Notes: a model not told the origin generated them from the sequence alone. Shown: positions 37,174 to 47,239, counted from the first letter of the stretch. The stretch: 64,000 nucleotides of DNA from Aliivibrio finisterrensis (GCF_008933155.1 NZ_WBVP01000010.1:62001-126000); one strand, 5' to 3'. Numbers and translations are program-made.

Positions 37174-37425
37174 ATGGACTGTAGATTATATTGCGGTGCT
37201 TGCTGTATAGCCCCAAGTATTACGTCATTTATTCCTGGAATGCCAAATGGAAAGCCTGCTGGAGTACGCTGCGTGCAATTAAACGATGAGAATCTATGTG
37301 ATTTGTTTGGTAAGGCTCAACGTCCGCAGGTATGTCATCAATTTAAAGCTTGCCCTAATGTATGTGGGACAACCCCAGAACAAGCCATTAAAATCATCAC
37401 TGAACTTGAGTCAATGACGCTATAA
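37174..37425 (+). CDS. YkgJ-family cysteine cluster protein
   Basis: An 83-residue protein that is mostly the Cys cluster. MDCRLYCGACCIAPSIT and KPAGVRCVQLNDENLCDLFGK are followed by RPQVCHQFKACPNVCG. It is a minimal member of the same group as the divergent ycgN-like gene 160 bp away. A role in metal binding is inferred from the cysteines. Confidence 0.82.
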   Translation: MDCRLYCGACCIAPSITSFIPGMPNGKPAGVRCVQLNDENLCDLFGKAQRPQVCHQFKACPNVCGTTPEQAIKIITELESMTL

Positions 37426-37445
37426 TTTTTTACAGAAACATTCGA

Positions 37446-37676
37446 TTACGATAAGACGCGAATTACGTTTTGTACTTGCTCTGCTGTTTCAATGCCGTGG
37501 TTTGTTAAATAACCACCATCATTCTGTGTTACCAATCCTTTATTGAATAGACGCTTCATTGCTTCGATGGCTTCGGGTGCTGCGTCAGAATGTACTTTTA
37601 AACCCGCTTGAGTGCTTTCTAGTGGGAATTGCTTGAGAAGGTTCATTTCTTCAACGATGTCTTTATTGAATGGCAT
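37446..37676 (-). CDS. Small TIGR02647-like protein
   Basis: A 76-residue acidic protein beginning MPFNKDIVEEMNLLKQFPLE. It contains STQAGLKVHSDAAPEAI, then NDGGYLTNHGIETAEQVQ, which I associate from memory with the TIGR02647 family, sometimes annotated as DNA-binding. A winged-helix-like order of helices and a final hairpin is plausible. It is a single gene. Confidence 0.7.
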   Translation of the reverse strand: MPFNKDIVEEMNLLKQFPLESTQAGLKVHSDAAPEAIEAMKRLFNKGLVTQNDGGYLTNHGIETAEQVQNVIRVLS

Positions 37677-37756
37677 AATATATCTCTCTTATTTATTAAC
37701 TGAATTCAGCATAGACTGTCTTTGAAATATTAAAACAGAGCTAGATCACACCTATA

Positions 37757-37795
37757 AAAAATCCCCATAGGATTACTCTCTATGAGGATGTTTTT
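37757..37795 (-). terminator. Terminator of the Tim44-domain gene
   Basis: On the minus strand, ATCCTCATAG / CTATGGGGAT pairs with one mismatch (plus-strand arms 37761-37770 and 37780-37789). A U run follows. Confidence 0.65.
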
Positions 37796-37822
37796 TAATC
37801 AGATTATTATGTATTTAGACAG

Positions 37823-38722
37823 TTAAGCTTGAATACCAATAATTAACCACGGTGCATTTGGTTGCGTAAGATCACGCTCCAAGTGCCAAATATCAGTAAT
37901 GTCTTCTTCAACACCTTCAACCGAATCACGGTAGCGACCAGAAAACTGCAAACTAAGCTGGGCGCGGTTTGCATCATGATCAGCACGAACGACTTCAGCA
38001 TCAACAAACATTACATCTGTATGTTGCTCACCTTCTAGATTTGCACGTTCTTGTACTAAATCATTATATAGGCTGATTGATACGTACTCTTGAATCGTTT
38101 CTAGTTGGTTGTGGTTCCAAGCACCTTGTAGAATACGGTAATGCTCACGTGAACCATTAATGAATCCTGCCACATCAAAACCCGGTGGGTAGTTATGCGG
38201 GATCTCATCAGCTGCAGGTGCACCAAAACCGCCTGTTGCTTGTGGCTGTGGCTGCGCTTGCTCTCCTTGGAAGTATTGCTGGTTATCACGGAAGCTTGGC
38301 TGTTCGTTATTCGACGCTTGTGGGCTTGCGTATGCCGTCCCTTGCCTCTGATTTATGCTGCTTGCCTTTGATGCCATAAACATACGGAATAGCTTAAATA
38401 GCATAAATGCCACACCAGCAATAATAAGGATATCCATGAACTGAATACCTTCAAAACCGCCACCAGCAAAGATTGATGCTAAAAGACCGCCCATAAGAAG
38501 ACCACCAAGCAAACCACCCATTAGGCCCTTTTTACTTGATGCGCCTTTTGCTGTGTCTTGTTTACCAATGGTATTGGTATTTTGTTGTTTTTGTTTTGGC
38601 GCTGGTGCTGTTTTAAAGCTTTTGCCAAATGATTTACCACCACCAAATTTCTTTGCTTCTGCATGAGGAGCAGAAAGTACAAAAACAAACATTAGGGCAG
38701 CAATAGATAAAAGACGTTTCAT
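37823..38722 (-). CDS. Tim44-domain membrane protein
   Basis: A 299-residue protein. The start at 38722 (MKRLLSIAALMFVF) has AAGGA upstream and gives a normal signal peptide ending at SAPHAEA; an ATG 17 codons earlier is unlikely. A Lys/Gly/Ser-rich stretch follows, then two hydrophobic segments around residues 65-110 (GLMGGLLGGLLMGGLLASIF and MDILIIAGVAFMLFKLF). A Gln-rich linker leads to a C-terminal Tim44-like domain (about 170-299). Tim44 is a mitochondrial import factor; the role of the bacterial relatives is not known. Confidence 0.85.
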   Translation of the reverse strand: MKRLLSIAALMFVFVLSAPHAEAKKFGGGKSFGKSFKTAPAPKQKQQNTNTIGKQDTAKGASSKKGLMGGLLGGLLMGGLLASIFAGGGFEGIQFMDILIIAGVAFMLFKLFRMFMASKASSINQRQGTAYASPQASNNEQPSFRDNQQYFQGEQAQPQPQATGGFGAPAADEIPHNYPPGFDVAGFINGSREHYRILQGAWNHNQLETIQEYVSISLYNDLVQERANLEGEQHTDVMFVDAEVVRADHDANRAQLSLQFSGRYRDSVEGVEEDITDIWHLERDLTQPNAPWLIIGIQA

Positions 38723-38945
38723 TGCCTGTTCCTTTACTGTATTAAAATAATATGAACTGATAATAGCCTGCATCGCTTCATATTGGGAGTATTAAAACGC
38801 ACGACTGTGTTTCAGAGTGTTAAAAACGCCTCTTTTATTCTCAACATTGTGCTTTGCGCCCTAATTGACAAAACTCTTACTTGAAGAATAATGGGATGCA
38901 ATTAAAATTAAGAACAATGTTCACAATTTTTTAAATCAGGCTTAT

Positions 38946-39545
38946 ATGGCGCGCAGAAACGACCATACTCATCAAGAAATACGTGATATGGCATTAAATA
39001 ATGTGAAGGTATTTCTCAACGAGCATAGTCATCACGAACTCAGCTTAAGAAAGCTAGCAAAAAGCATTGGCTATGTACCCAGTACATTGGTCAATATTTT
39101 TGGTAGCTATAATTTGTTGTTACTGCGCTCTATCGCTCAAACGTTAGATGAACTAATGCAGCAAGTAAATCAAGGGTTGGACAATAGCACGACACCAGAA
39201 GAAGCACTTAAAGCCATCGCCTATTGCTATTATGACTTCGCGCAACGGCATCCTAATCGCTGGAAATTAGTGTTCCAACACAACATGAATGGTGAGGCCT
39301 TACCTGATTGGCAAGAGAACCGCATTAGTCAAATGATGGGTGTGCTTGAAGAAATAATTAAAACCATTAACTCACATAAAAGCGACTCTGACGTAGAAAA
39401 AAGCAGTCGTGTTATTTGGGCTAGTGTCCATGGTATTACGTTATTAAGTCTGGATGATTTGTTATTTTCATCAACACCTATTGATGGTCATCTCCTCATT
39501 GATAATCTACTATTGAACTATATCAACCAATGGAAGCAGCACTAG
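38946..39545 (+). CDS. TetR-family transcriptional regulator
   Basis: A 199-residue repressor-like protein. The N-terminal helix-turn-helix (about 8-55) includes LSLRKLAKSIGYVPSTLVNIFGSYNLLLL. The C-terminal ligand-binding part contains YDFAQRHPNRWKLVFQHNMN, typical of the WHG-type TetR C-terminal domain. It lies 22 bp upstream of the MFS-acyltransferase gene in the same direction, so the two are probably one operon and the regulator may control lipid transport or repair. The ligand is unknown. Confidence 0.86.
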   Translation: MARRNDHTHQEIRDMALNNVKVFLNEHSHHELSLRKLAKSIGYVPSTLVNIFGSYNLLLLRSIAQTLDELMQQVNQGLDNSTTPEEALKAIAYCYYDFAQRHPNRWKLVFQHNMNGEALPDWQENRISQMMGVLEEIIKTINSHKSDSDVEKSSRVIWASVHGITLLSLDDLLFSSTPIDGHLLIDNLLLNYINQWKQH

Positions 39546-39567
39546 CTTTGTAATTAAAGGATTATTC

Positions 39568-41436
39568 ATGGCAAAGCAAGCCAAGCTATTAACCCAACGT
39601 CGTTTTCTGCCTTACTTTTTAACTCAATCTTTAGGTGCATTTAACGACAACATTTATAAAAACACACTGCTACTTTTTGTTGCCTTTGCCAGTGTGGATA
39701 GCTTGCCTATTTCATCTAATTTATTTATTAACCTTGCTGCTGGTTTATTTATTCTTCCTTTCTTTCTTTTCTCAGCTCCTGCTGGCGTTTTGGCTGATAA
39801 ATATGAAAAATCAGCCTTTATTCGCAAAGTAAAACTTGTTGAAATCGTGATCATGCTCTTTGGCGCGATGGCCTTTATTCTTAAAGATTACACTTTATTA
39901 TTAATTCTTCTTTTTTTGATGGGTACACAATCGGCTTTTTTTGGTCCGGTCAAATACGCTCTGCTTCCTCAGCAATTAAAAAAAGAAGAGTTAGTAACGG
40001 GTAATGCCTTAGTTGAGACAGGAACTTTCCTTGCTATTTTATTCGGAACCATTGGTGCAGGTTTCATTGCTTCACAAGATAATGCGGAGTACATTGCAGC
40101 GGGTGCGGTTGTTCTTTTTGCCGTGCTTGGTTATCTTTCAAGCCGCCATATTCCTCACACAAAAGCCATTGCTCCTAATTTGGTTTTTAAATGGCAGCCT
40201 ATCCAACAAACAAAACAGACGCTTAATATTGCCAAAGAAGATCCCTCGGTATTTTTAGCTATCATGGGGATCAGTTGGTTCTGGTTTTTAGGCGCAAGTT
40301 ATTTAACTCAGTTCCCAAATTATAGTCATCTACACCTTAACGATAATGCCATTACTGTAACGGTATTATTAGCTTTATTTTCTATTGGTATTGCAATAGG
40401 CTCTCTGGCTTGTGATATGTTGTCTAAACACAGAGTTGAAATTGGAATTATCCCATTAGGCTGCTTAGGCATCTCTCTATTTGGGATGAATCTTTATCTT
40501 TCAACACCAAGCTCATCGATTGACGCCACTGGCTTTATAGCTACACTTTTAAGCCCAGAATTTCTGCCTGTTTTTATTAATCTGTTATTTTTAGGCATTT
40601 GTGGCGGACTTTATATCGTTCCTTTGTATACTTTAATCCAACAACGACCAAAGCCAGAACACCGCTCCCAAATCATTGCAGCCAATAACATCTACAATGC
40701 GCTATTTATGGTCGCTAGTGCCATTTTAGGCATTGTGTGTTTATCTGTTCTTGAATTATCTATTCCTCAGTTCTTTGCCCTTCTCGCTATTATGAATGGC
40801 GTTGTTGCCTTATTTTTACTCTGTAAAGTTCCTGTTTTTGTGATCCGATTTTTATTGTGGATAATAACTCACACTTTATACCGCGTTAAACATAAAAACT
40901 TACATCATCTTCCTGAAGAAGGTGGCGCTTTACTGGTTTGTAATCATATTACTTATATGGATGCCTTTATTCTAAGTGGTGCGTGTCCACGCCCCATTCG
41001 CTTTGTTATGGAAGAGGAGTACGCTGAACTGCCTTTAGTTAAATACTTCTTTCGCTTAACCAAGGTAATTCCCATTAATGCCACAAAGAGCAGCTCTATT
41101 CGTCGTGCTTTTTTAGAGGTTGAAGCGGCGTTATCTAACGGTGAAATCGTCTTGATTTTCCCAGAAGGGGTATTAACTCACGATGGTGACGTGGGGTCAT
41201 TTTTACGAGGAATAGACATCATCCTGAAACGCTCACCCGTACCTGTAATTCCAATGGCGCTGCGTGGTTTATGGGGCAGTTTCTTTAGTCGTCATGGTGG
41301 GAAAGCGATATTAAAACGACCAAGCCGCTGTTGGTCAAAAATAGAAGTGGTAGCCGGAGAGCCCGTACCACCACATCTAGCAACATCAAGCGTAATGCGT
41401 GAAAAAGTAATTCAATTACGCGGTGATTGGCAGTGA
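39568..41436 (+). CDS. MFS transporter (LplT-like) fused to PlsC-type acyltransferase
   Basis: A 622-residue two-domain protein. Residues of about 10-425 form a 12-helix MFS transporter that starts RRFLPYFLTQSLGAFNDNIYKN, like the lysophospholipid flippase LplT. Residues of about 440-620 form an acyltransferase, with NHITYMD (H460, D465) as the HX4D motif and FPEGVLTHDG (around P532) as the second block. Together they suggest import and re-acylation of lysophospholipids, as done by LplT plus Aas. The acyl-ACP/CoA ligase domain found in many Aas fusions is absent. AAAGGA precedes the ATG. Its 3' end overlaps convergent menE by 21 bp. Confidence 0.88.
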   Translation: MAKQAKLLTQRRFLPYFLTQSLGAFNDNIYKNTLLLFVAFASVDSLPISSNLFINLAAGLFILPFFLFSAPAGVLADKYEKSAFIRKVKLVEIVIMLFGAMAFILKDYTLLLILLFLMGTQSAFFGPVKYALLPQQLKKEELVTGNALVETGTFLAILFGTIGAGFIASQDNAEYIAAGAVVLFAVLGYLSSRHIPHTKAIAPNLVFKWQPIQQTKQTLNIAKEDPSVFLAIMGISWFWFLGASYLTQFPNYSHLHLNDNAITVTVLLALFSIGIAIGSLACDMLSKHRVEIGIIPLGCLGISLFGMNLYLSTPSSSIDATGFIATLLSPEFLPVFINLLFLGICGGLYIVPLYTLIQQRPKPEHRSQIIAANNIYNALFMVASAILGIVCLSVLELSIPQFFALLAIMNGVVALFLLCKVPVFVIRFLLWIITHTLYRVKHKNLHHLPEEGGALLVCNHITYMDAFILSGACPRPIRFVMEEEYAELPLVKYFFRLTKVIPINATKSSSIRRAFLEVEAALSNGEIVLIFPEGVLTHDGDVGSFLRGIDIILKRSPVPVIPMALRGLWGSFFSRHGGKAILKRPSRCWSKIEVVAGEPVPPHLATSSVMREKVIQLRGDWQ

Positions 41437-42816
41437 GTTAACCCACTCTTTTACTTGTGGACGTGAAATTTTAAGGCCTGTTCCAAATAAGTGTTCAGGC
41501 ATAGTTTCATAGCGAATTGGACATTCAAACTGAGTTAACTTCTCTTTTAAGAAAGAATGCAGCTCGTCATGGCTAATCGGTTGTGTCATTTTAATAACGG
41601 CAACAGGACGTTGTCCAAATTCGTCATCTGCCACATCAACAACAATCGCTTGCTCTATTTCGTTATGCGTTAGCAAAGCGAGCTCTATCTTTTCTGGATG
41701 AATATTCTCGCCGCCGGAAATGAACATATTGTCAGCTCGGCCTTGAATATGCAGCTCTGCGCCCATCACATAACCAAGATCGCTAGTTTGATACCAACCC
41801 TCTTCGTTAGTGATATTCATAATGCCAGATGAACGATAATAACCTAGCGCTAAGCACTCACCACGAACAAGAACTTCACCTTTTTCAATACGTAATTCAC
41901 GATAATGAAGTACATTACCCACACCCGGCTCTCCATCTGCCAGTTTTGCGGTTACCGTAGAAGCCATTTCTGTCATGCCATAACCTAACCAACACTCAAT
42001 GCCATTTTCTCTTGCGGCATCAGTTAATTCAGTCGGTATAACAGCACCGCCAAGTAACACGCGTTTTAACGCCAGACGAGAGACATCACCACAGTCTAAA
42101 ATTCGCTGCAGCTGAGTAGGAACCAATGAGGCATGAGTAACACCACATAAGTCATTTAACAAACCATCTTCGGTTGGCATCACAATGGTTGCGCCCGTTA
42201 ATAACCAACGCCATACAATCGCTAGTCCCGAAACATGGAATAAAGGCAAAGATAATAGCCACGAATCACAATTATCAAACTCCATCGTGCTAAGTAAGCC
42301 AGCAGCTGAGTACAAATGGTTATTTATGCTGTGTGCAACCGCCTTTGGTAACCCTGTTGATCCAGAGGTAAAGGTCAAGGTCGCTAATCTATTTGGTTGC
42401 CATGTCGCAGCAATCACACTGTAGTCAGCGTTGATTAATTGCAGATGATGCCAAGTGCCTGAAATGCTCTCTTGCCCTTCACCAAACCATATATGTTGAG
42501 CAGAAATACTCGTCACTAACTGATGAAGTTGAGCTTTCGGTGTTTTTGGATTAATTGCTGAAAAGCGAGCACCAATACGAATACTGGCTAATTGCAGCCA
42601 AATGAGATCAACACCACTTTTTGCGACCCCAACAACTACATCATCACGTTTGACGCCTTGTTGAATAAGACCATTGGCGTATCGATTCACTTGAATTGAT
42701 ACTTCAGCCCAAGTCCACACTTTGTTGCCATCACGAAGCGCGATTTCCACTTCTCGCTCTTCACTCCATTTTGCCCAAGGCCAAGTAGTAAAAAGCGGTG
42801 AGATTAATTTTCCCAT
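41416..42816 (-). CDS. menE: o-Succinylbenzoate-CoA ligase
   Basis: ATP-dependent ligase that makes o-succinylbenzoyl-CoA in menaquinone synthesis. It is an adenylate-forming enzyme: LTFTSGSTGLPKAVAHS is the P-loop-like motif, GYGMTEMASTV is the A5 motif, and YQTSDLGYV and INISGG-type residues (MFISGGENIHPEKIE) follow. Length is 466 residues. It is the last gene of the men cluster, overlapping menC by 13 bp. The tail also overlaps the convergent MFS-acyltransferase gene. Confidence 0.93.
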   Translation of the reverse strand: MGKLISPLFTTWPWAKWSEEREVEIALRDGNKVWTWAEVSIQVNRYANGLIQQGVKRDDVVVGVAKSGVDLIWLQLASIRIGARFSAINPKTPKAQLHQLVTSISAQHIWFGEGQESISGTWHHLQLINADYSVIAATWQPNRLATLTFTSGSTGLPKAVAHSINNHLYSAAGLLSTMEFDNCDSWLLSLPLFHVSGLAIVWRWLLTGATIVMPTEDGLLNDLCGVTHASLVPTQLQRILDCGDVSRLALKRVLLGGAVIPTELTDAARENGIECWLGYGMTEMASTVTAKLADGEPGVGNVLHYRELRIEKGEVLVRGECLALGYYRSSGIMNITNEEGWYQTSDLGYVMGAELHIQGRADNMFISGGENIHPEKIELALLTHNEIEQAIVVDVADDEFGQRPVAVIKMTQPISHDELHSFLKEKLTQFECPIRYETMPEHLFGTGLKISRPQVKEWVNSLPITA

Positions 42817-43778
42817 ATAAGTGTCAGCTCTGATAACTCATTCATTGGTAACTCACAATTAGGCCAAGGTGTGTCTAATTGCATTTTAAACAGATCAATC
42901 GTATCTAAACCAGGGATCGTCTCTGGTGTTTTCCAGGCTGCCAATCGTGCTAGTTGGGTTAAAGCAAGGCTAGATTCTAGGCTTGAGCTAATCACGGCCT
43001 GCATACCTAACTTATGCGCATTTTCAACAAGGGAAAGACACTTATCAATAGAGCCAACCATGGTTGGTTTAATGACAATCGCTTTTACGCCGTCTTGAAC
43101 CGTAATTTCAAAGCCATCATCACGCACCGTTTCATCCCAAGCAATGGCGATGCCTGTAGCTTGAGAGAATGCCAAACTCTCTTCTGGCGTATGGCAAGGC
43201 TCTTCTAAAAACTCAATACGAGAACGAAATTCTGGATTAACATAATTAGCAAATTGTTCGGCTTTCTTTGGAGTCCAATTACGGTTAGCGTCAAGGCGTA
43301 AAGACAGATCGGGAATAAGCTCTAAGAACATATTTACAACCATGCCATCACGAATCGGTTCATATAAGCCAACTTTGATTTTCGCAATTTTTTTGCCACT
43401 CATCTCGTTCAGCTTAACGACTAAATCGTCTGGGTCACCTGAGCATAATGGCGCAACTTGATAGTTACCTTCTTGTGGTAAACCATTCTCTAGCTCTAAT
43501 AGTGCCATACTAAAACCAAAGGCTACCGATGGGCAATTAGCATCAAGATCCAGCTCTTCATTATTGAGCCACGCTTGAGTTAAAGACAATAAATCTTCAC
43601 GTGCCTGCTCTAACGTCTCTTGGCTAAACTCAGGAAGAGGAGAAATTTCACCTTTACCACAATGTGTTCCATCACTTAATTCAATGACCAATCCATCTCG
43701 TTGTTGAAGACGTTGTTCACGAAGAATAACTCCACTGTCCATAGGGAGTTGGTATTGATATATCTTGGCTGTTTTCAT
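42804..43778 (-). CDS. menC: o-Succinylbenzoate synthase
   Basis: Enolase-superfamily dehydratase that forms o-succinylbenzoate from SHCHC. The catalytic lysine region is KKIAKIKVGLYEP. The metal ligands follow: D in LRLDANRNW, E in IEFLEEPCHT and D in AIAWDETVRDD. The second lysine is in KAIVIKPTMVGS. Length is 324 residues, close to the E. coli enzyme. It is separated from menB by 77 bp that contain a terminator-like hairpin, and overlaps menE. Confidence 0.93.
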   Translation of the reverse strand: MKTAKIYQYQLPMDSGVILREQRLQQRDGLVIELSDGTHCGKGEISPLPEFSQETLEQAREDLLSLTQAWLNNEELDLDANCPSVAFGFSMALLELENGLPQEGNYQVAPLCSGDPDDLVVKLNEMSGKKIAKIKVGLYEPIRDGMVVNMFLELIPDLSLRLDANRNWTPKKAEQFANYVNPEFRSRIEFLEEPCHTPEESLAFSQATGIAIAWDETVRDDGFEITVQDGVKAIVIKPTMVGSIDKCLSLVENAHKLGMQAVISSSLESSLALTQLARLAAWKTPETIPGLDTIDLFKMQLDTPWPNCELPMNELSELTLIWEN

Positions 43779-43806
43779 TTGTTACTCCAACCAATAAAAA
43801 GAAAAA

Positions 43807-43827
43807 AGAGACTCATAAAGAGCCTCT
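43807..43827 (-). terminator. Terminator-like hairpin between menB and menC
   Basis: On the minus strand, AGAGGCTC, a 5-nt loop and GAGTCTCT (with one G-T pair) are followed by a U-rich run. It could reduce menC-menE expression relative to menFDHB. Confidence 0.6.
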
Positions 43828-43855
43828 AATACTTAATTGAATCAGTGATAGGTGC

Positions 43856-44737
43856 TTATGGATTACGAGGGAATTTATCGAAATCAGGACGACGTTTTTC
43901 ATTAAACGCGTTGCGACCTTCTTGACCTTCTTCTGTCATGTAGAACATCATAGTTGCGTTACCCGCCAACTCTTGAAGACCTGCTTGACCATCACAGTCT
44001 GCATTTAATGCCGCTTTTAGGCAACGTAGTGCCATTGGGCTGTGTTGTAATGTTTCACGACACCAACGAACCGTCTCTTTTTCTAAGTCAGCAACAGGAA
44101 CAACCGTGTTTACTAGCCCCATATCCAATGCTTCTTGAGCATCGTAGAAACGGCAAAGGAACCAGATTTCACGCGCTTTCTTTTGACCAACGATACGAGC
44201 CATGTAAGAAGCACCCCATCCACCATCAAAAGAACCCACTTTAGGACCTGTTTGACCAAATTGTGCATTTTCAGCGGCAATGGTTAAGTCACACATCATA
44301 TGTAAAACGTGACCACCACCAACAGCGTAGCCTGCTACTGCTGCGATAACTGGTTTTGGACAAGTACGGATCTGACGTTGGAAATCCAACACATTTAAGT
44401 GGTGTGTGCCGCTATCATCACGGTAACCGCCGTAATCGCCACGGATCTTCTGATCACCACCTGAACAGAACGCATCTTCGCCTAAACCGGTAAGAATGAT
44501 AACACCCACTTTCTCGTCATAACGAGCATCTGCTAGTGCATCAATCATCTCTTTAACCGTACCAGGGCGGAAAGCGTTACGTACTTGCGGGCGTGCGATA
44601 GTGATTTTCGCAATGCCATCTGCTGATTTATGGTACTGAATGTCTTCGTATTGCGCTGTGCAATCTGTCCAATTTACTGGAGCGTAAAGTTCTTCTTCTG
44701 AAATGCCAACAGTTCTTGCCATGGGTTTTATTTCCAT
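43856..44737 (-). CDS. menB: 1,4-Dihydroxy-2-naphthoyl-CoA synthase
   Basis: Crotonase-family enzyme that closes the second ring of menaquinone from o-succinylbenzoyl-CoA. It is nearly collinear with E. coli MenB, including [56 protein letters not shown] and the end [16 protein letters not shown]. Length is 293 residues from the first ATG; a second ATG five codons later is also possible. It overlaps the end of menH by 10 bp. Confidence 0.95.
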   Translation of the reverse strand: MEIKPMARTVGISEEELYAPVNWTDCTAQYEDIQYHKSADGIAKITIARPQVRNAFRPGTVKEMIDALADARYDEKVGVIILTGLGEDAFCSGGDQKIRGDYGGYRDDSGTHHLNVLDFQRQIRTCPKPVIAAVAGYAVGGGHVLHMMCDLTIAAENAQFGQTGPKVGSFDGGWGASYMARIVGQKKAREIWFLCRFYDAQEALDMGLVNTVVPVADLEKETVRWCRETLQHSPMALRCLKAALNADCDGQAGLQELAGNATMMFYMTEEGQEGRNAFNEKRRPDFDKFPRNP

Positions 44738-45522
44738 TGTTGTAAGAATGTATTAAGTACATGTGTAAAGCGTTCGGGCTGTTCCACATGAGCGTTATGT
44801 CCCGCCTGAGCAATGATTTGATATGATAATTGACTTTGCTTAGCCAGGTGTTGAAATTTTTTATCTGCTTCTCCGCAAATATATAACATGGGGATGGTGC
44901 TAAGATGTAAGGCTTCAAGCAAATGCGGTTGCTTAGCCAATGATGTAGTTCTCAACATCATCCCAATTGACTTACCAAGATTATCACTTCTTTTTACTAC
45001 TAAATCTTGTCTTTGCTCAGGGTTTAGTGAAGAAAACACCTGTTGTTGATACCAATCGTCTAAAACATCAACAATCGGTTGTTGTTCAAATCGCTCAGCC
45101 CAAGCGATATCGTTTTTTAGTCGAGCGTGTTTCTCTTCTGCGTTAAGTAATCCAAAATTACCCCCTTCAATACATAAACCACGTAAAACAATATTTTCTG
45201 GTAATTTAAAGCAGGCATTTAGGTACATGGCAATTCGACCACCTAAAGAGTAACCCACAAAAATAAACTCTTGATAAGGGCTATTTTCAAGTTGTTCGAC
45301 TATCAAGCCGCAAGTTTCTTCAAATCCATCGTCTTCTAAAACATGAATTGCGCTGCTCTTACCATGCCCAGGAAGATCGATTAGTAACGCAGGATAAGTA
45401 TTTGTGACTTCCTGTGAGATCTTATCCCAATCAGCTATTGTCCCTAATAATCCATGTAAAAAGACCACACAAGGGCGAGTTGTATTTTCTTTGGGTACAC
45501 TTAATTTAGAATAAAGTGGCAT
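44728..45522 (-). CDS. menH: SHCHC synthase, alpha/beta hydrolase
   Basis: Removes pyruvate from SEPHCHC to give SHCHC in menaquinone synthesis. It has an alpha/beta-hydrolase fold with oxyanion region [14 protein letters not shown]. The nucleophile elbow is [14 protein letters not shown]. The Asp is around [11 protein letters not shown] and the His is in [15 protein letters not shown]. Length is 264 residues. It overlaps menD by 17 bp and menB by 10 bp. Confidence 0.92.
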   Translation of the reverse strand: MPLYSKLSVPKENTTRPCVVFLHGLLGTIADWDKISQEVTNTYPALLIDLPGHGKSSAIHVLEDDGFEETCGLIVEQLENSPYQEFIFVGYSLGGRIAMYLNACFKLPENIVLRGLCIEGGNFGLLNAEEKHARLKNDIAWAERFEQQPIVDVLDDWYQQQVFSSLNPEQRQDLVVKRSDNLGKSIGMMLRTTSLAKQPHLLEALHLSTIPMLYICGEADKKFQHLAKQSQLSYQIIAQAGHNAHVEQPERFTHVLNTFLQQWK

Positions 45523-47239
45523 GCTGAATCGTTTGGAGCAACCGCGTTAATTCTTCACCCACTTGGCCAGCTGGGGTGTTAATTTCGACTAAATGCACCC
45601 CAGACTCTAATCCTTCATTAATCATTGATACCGCACAGCTTAGTGTTTCTGGCCTATGATAGGCTAAACCAAACATCGCTGCGGCATGACTAAACTCTAA
45701 TGTATGAGGCATACGGTAATAATCATCTTTTTTCTTTTCATCAACAGGCAATAAATCAAAGATACCACCGCCATCATTGTTCATCACAACAAGAACAAAT
45801 GGAGCTGTTGCTTGCTTTAATAATGCCAATGAATTCAAATCATAAAGTAATGACGTATCGCCAACTAATGCTAATAACGGCTTTTGATTTTCTTTTTGAA
45901 CCCCTACTGCTGTAGCAACAAGTCCGTCAATACCTGAAGCACCACGATTGGTATAAGTATGTTGTTGATTAAGCTCGCCAACCATATCTAACAAACGAAC
46001 AATTAAACTATTGCCAACAAACCAATCACACGATTCGACCTTTTGGCCTACCGTGAGCGCAAAGCTTAATTCAGATAAGGTTTCACTGTTGCATGCCATT
46101 GAACGAGCTAACGCCAACGCATTAAGGGAGGCCACTTTTAACGACTCGCTCCATAACAATGAAGGAGCATGATCAAAATAACAATCACGCTCGACTAAGC
46201 TATCAATATGCGCCTGACACCATGACATGATATTGGCACGGTAACGGACATGAGAGTGACTGCTTACATCCAATAATTCTGAGTGAGGATCTATCAAATA
46301 ATAATCGTTCTGATAGTTATCTAACCATCCCGTTAAACGTTTAGACACTAATCGAGCACCAAACTGGAGTACGCATTCAACATCAGACAGTAACTCTATA
46401 CAGCCACTATTTTGCAACCATAAATCGTAGTGCGCCCACTCTGAGTAATAACCCGACTGTGGATCCGCCAATACTGGCCACCCTAACTCTTTCGCTAATT
46501 CCGCAGCGGCTTGTGCCTCTTCCAATGAGACTTTACCAATGATGACAATGCCTTTTTTTTGGGCTGTTTTCATCCATTGAGGAGAAACGGTCATTATTGA
46601 AGAGTAACGAGGTTGTTGAATATAGGCTGAGAAGGCCTCTTTCCATTCTTGAATTGGCGCAAGATACTCTCGTACAAATGTATTATCTTTCTTGCCATAA
46701 AAGGGTTCAGGAAAAGGACAATTAATATGAATAGCGCCACCTTGTTCTTGCTGAATAAAGCAGGCTTGATCCAATCGACTCAATAGCCATTGTGCGGGAA
46801 CGTTAATAGTTGGTGATGGCAATTGGAGAGAATGGCAGGCATGTGAAGAAAATATTCCCTGCTGATTAATCGCTTGGTTTGCACCGCAATTAATCAACTC
46901 TACAGGGCGATCTGCCGTAAGTAGGATTAACTTCTCTTTGGTTAATCCGGACTCTACAACTGCAGGCAATAAGTTTGCTACTGCAGTGCCAGAAGTAACA
47001 ATTACAGCAACCGCTTCATTTGACGCTTTGGCAATGCCCAGAGCTAAAAATCCTAAGCCTCGCTCATCAAAATGCCTATGAATAGATAAATATTGATGTT
47101 CTGAAGCGGCAAGCGTTAATGGTGTTGAACGAGATCCTGGAGCAATACAAACATGCTTTACTCCATTTCGAACTAACTCTTCAATAATCAACTCAGCCCA
47201 AACTTGATTTAGCATTACTTGCTGCTCTGGTTGCATCAT
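45506..47239 (-). CDS. menD: SEPHCHC synthase
   Basis: Thiamine-diphosphate enzyme that joins 2-oxoglutarate and isochorismate. The N-terminal ThDP pyrimidine domain contains GVKHVCIAPGSRSTPLTLAA and the conserved Glu region HFDERGLGFLALG. The C-terminal pyrophosphate domain has GDTSLLYDLNSLALL and MNNDGGGIFDLLP. The start at 47239 overlaps the menF stop as ATGA, the usual form of coupling; an upstream in-frame ATG would run into menF. Length is 577 residues. Confidence 0.93.
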   Translation of the reverse strand: MMQPEQQVMLNQVWAELIIEELVRNGVKHVCIAPGSRSTPLTLAASEHQYLSIHRHFDERGLGFLALGIAKASNEAVAVIVTSGTAVANLLPAVVESGLTKEKLILLTADRPVELINCGANQAINQQGIFSSHACHSLQLPSPTINVPAQWLLSRLDQACFIQQEQGGAIHINCPFPEPFYGKKDNTFVREYLAPIQEWKEAFSAYIQQPRYSSIMTVSPQWMKTAQKKGIVIIGKVSLEEAQAAAELAKELGWPVLADPQSGYYSEWAHYDLWLQNSGCIELLSDVECVLQFGARLVSKRLTGWLDNYQNDYYLIDPHSELLDVSSHSHVRYRANIMSWCQAHIDSLVERDCYFDHAPSLLWSESLKVASLNALALARSMACNSETLSELSFALTVGQKVESCDWFVGNSLIVRLLDMVGELNQQHTYTNRGASGIDGLVATAVGVQKENQKPLLALVGDTSLLYDLNSLALLKQATAPFVLVVMNNDGGGIFDLLPVDEKKKDDYYRMPHTLEFSHAAAMFGLAYHRPETLSCAVSMINEGLESGVHLVEINTPAGQVGEELTRLLQTIQHATLF

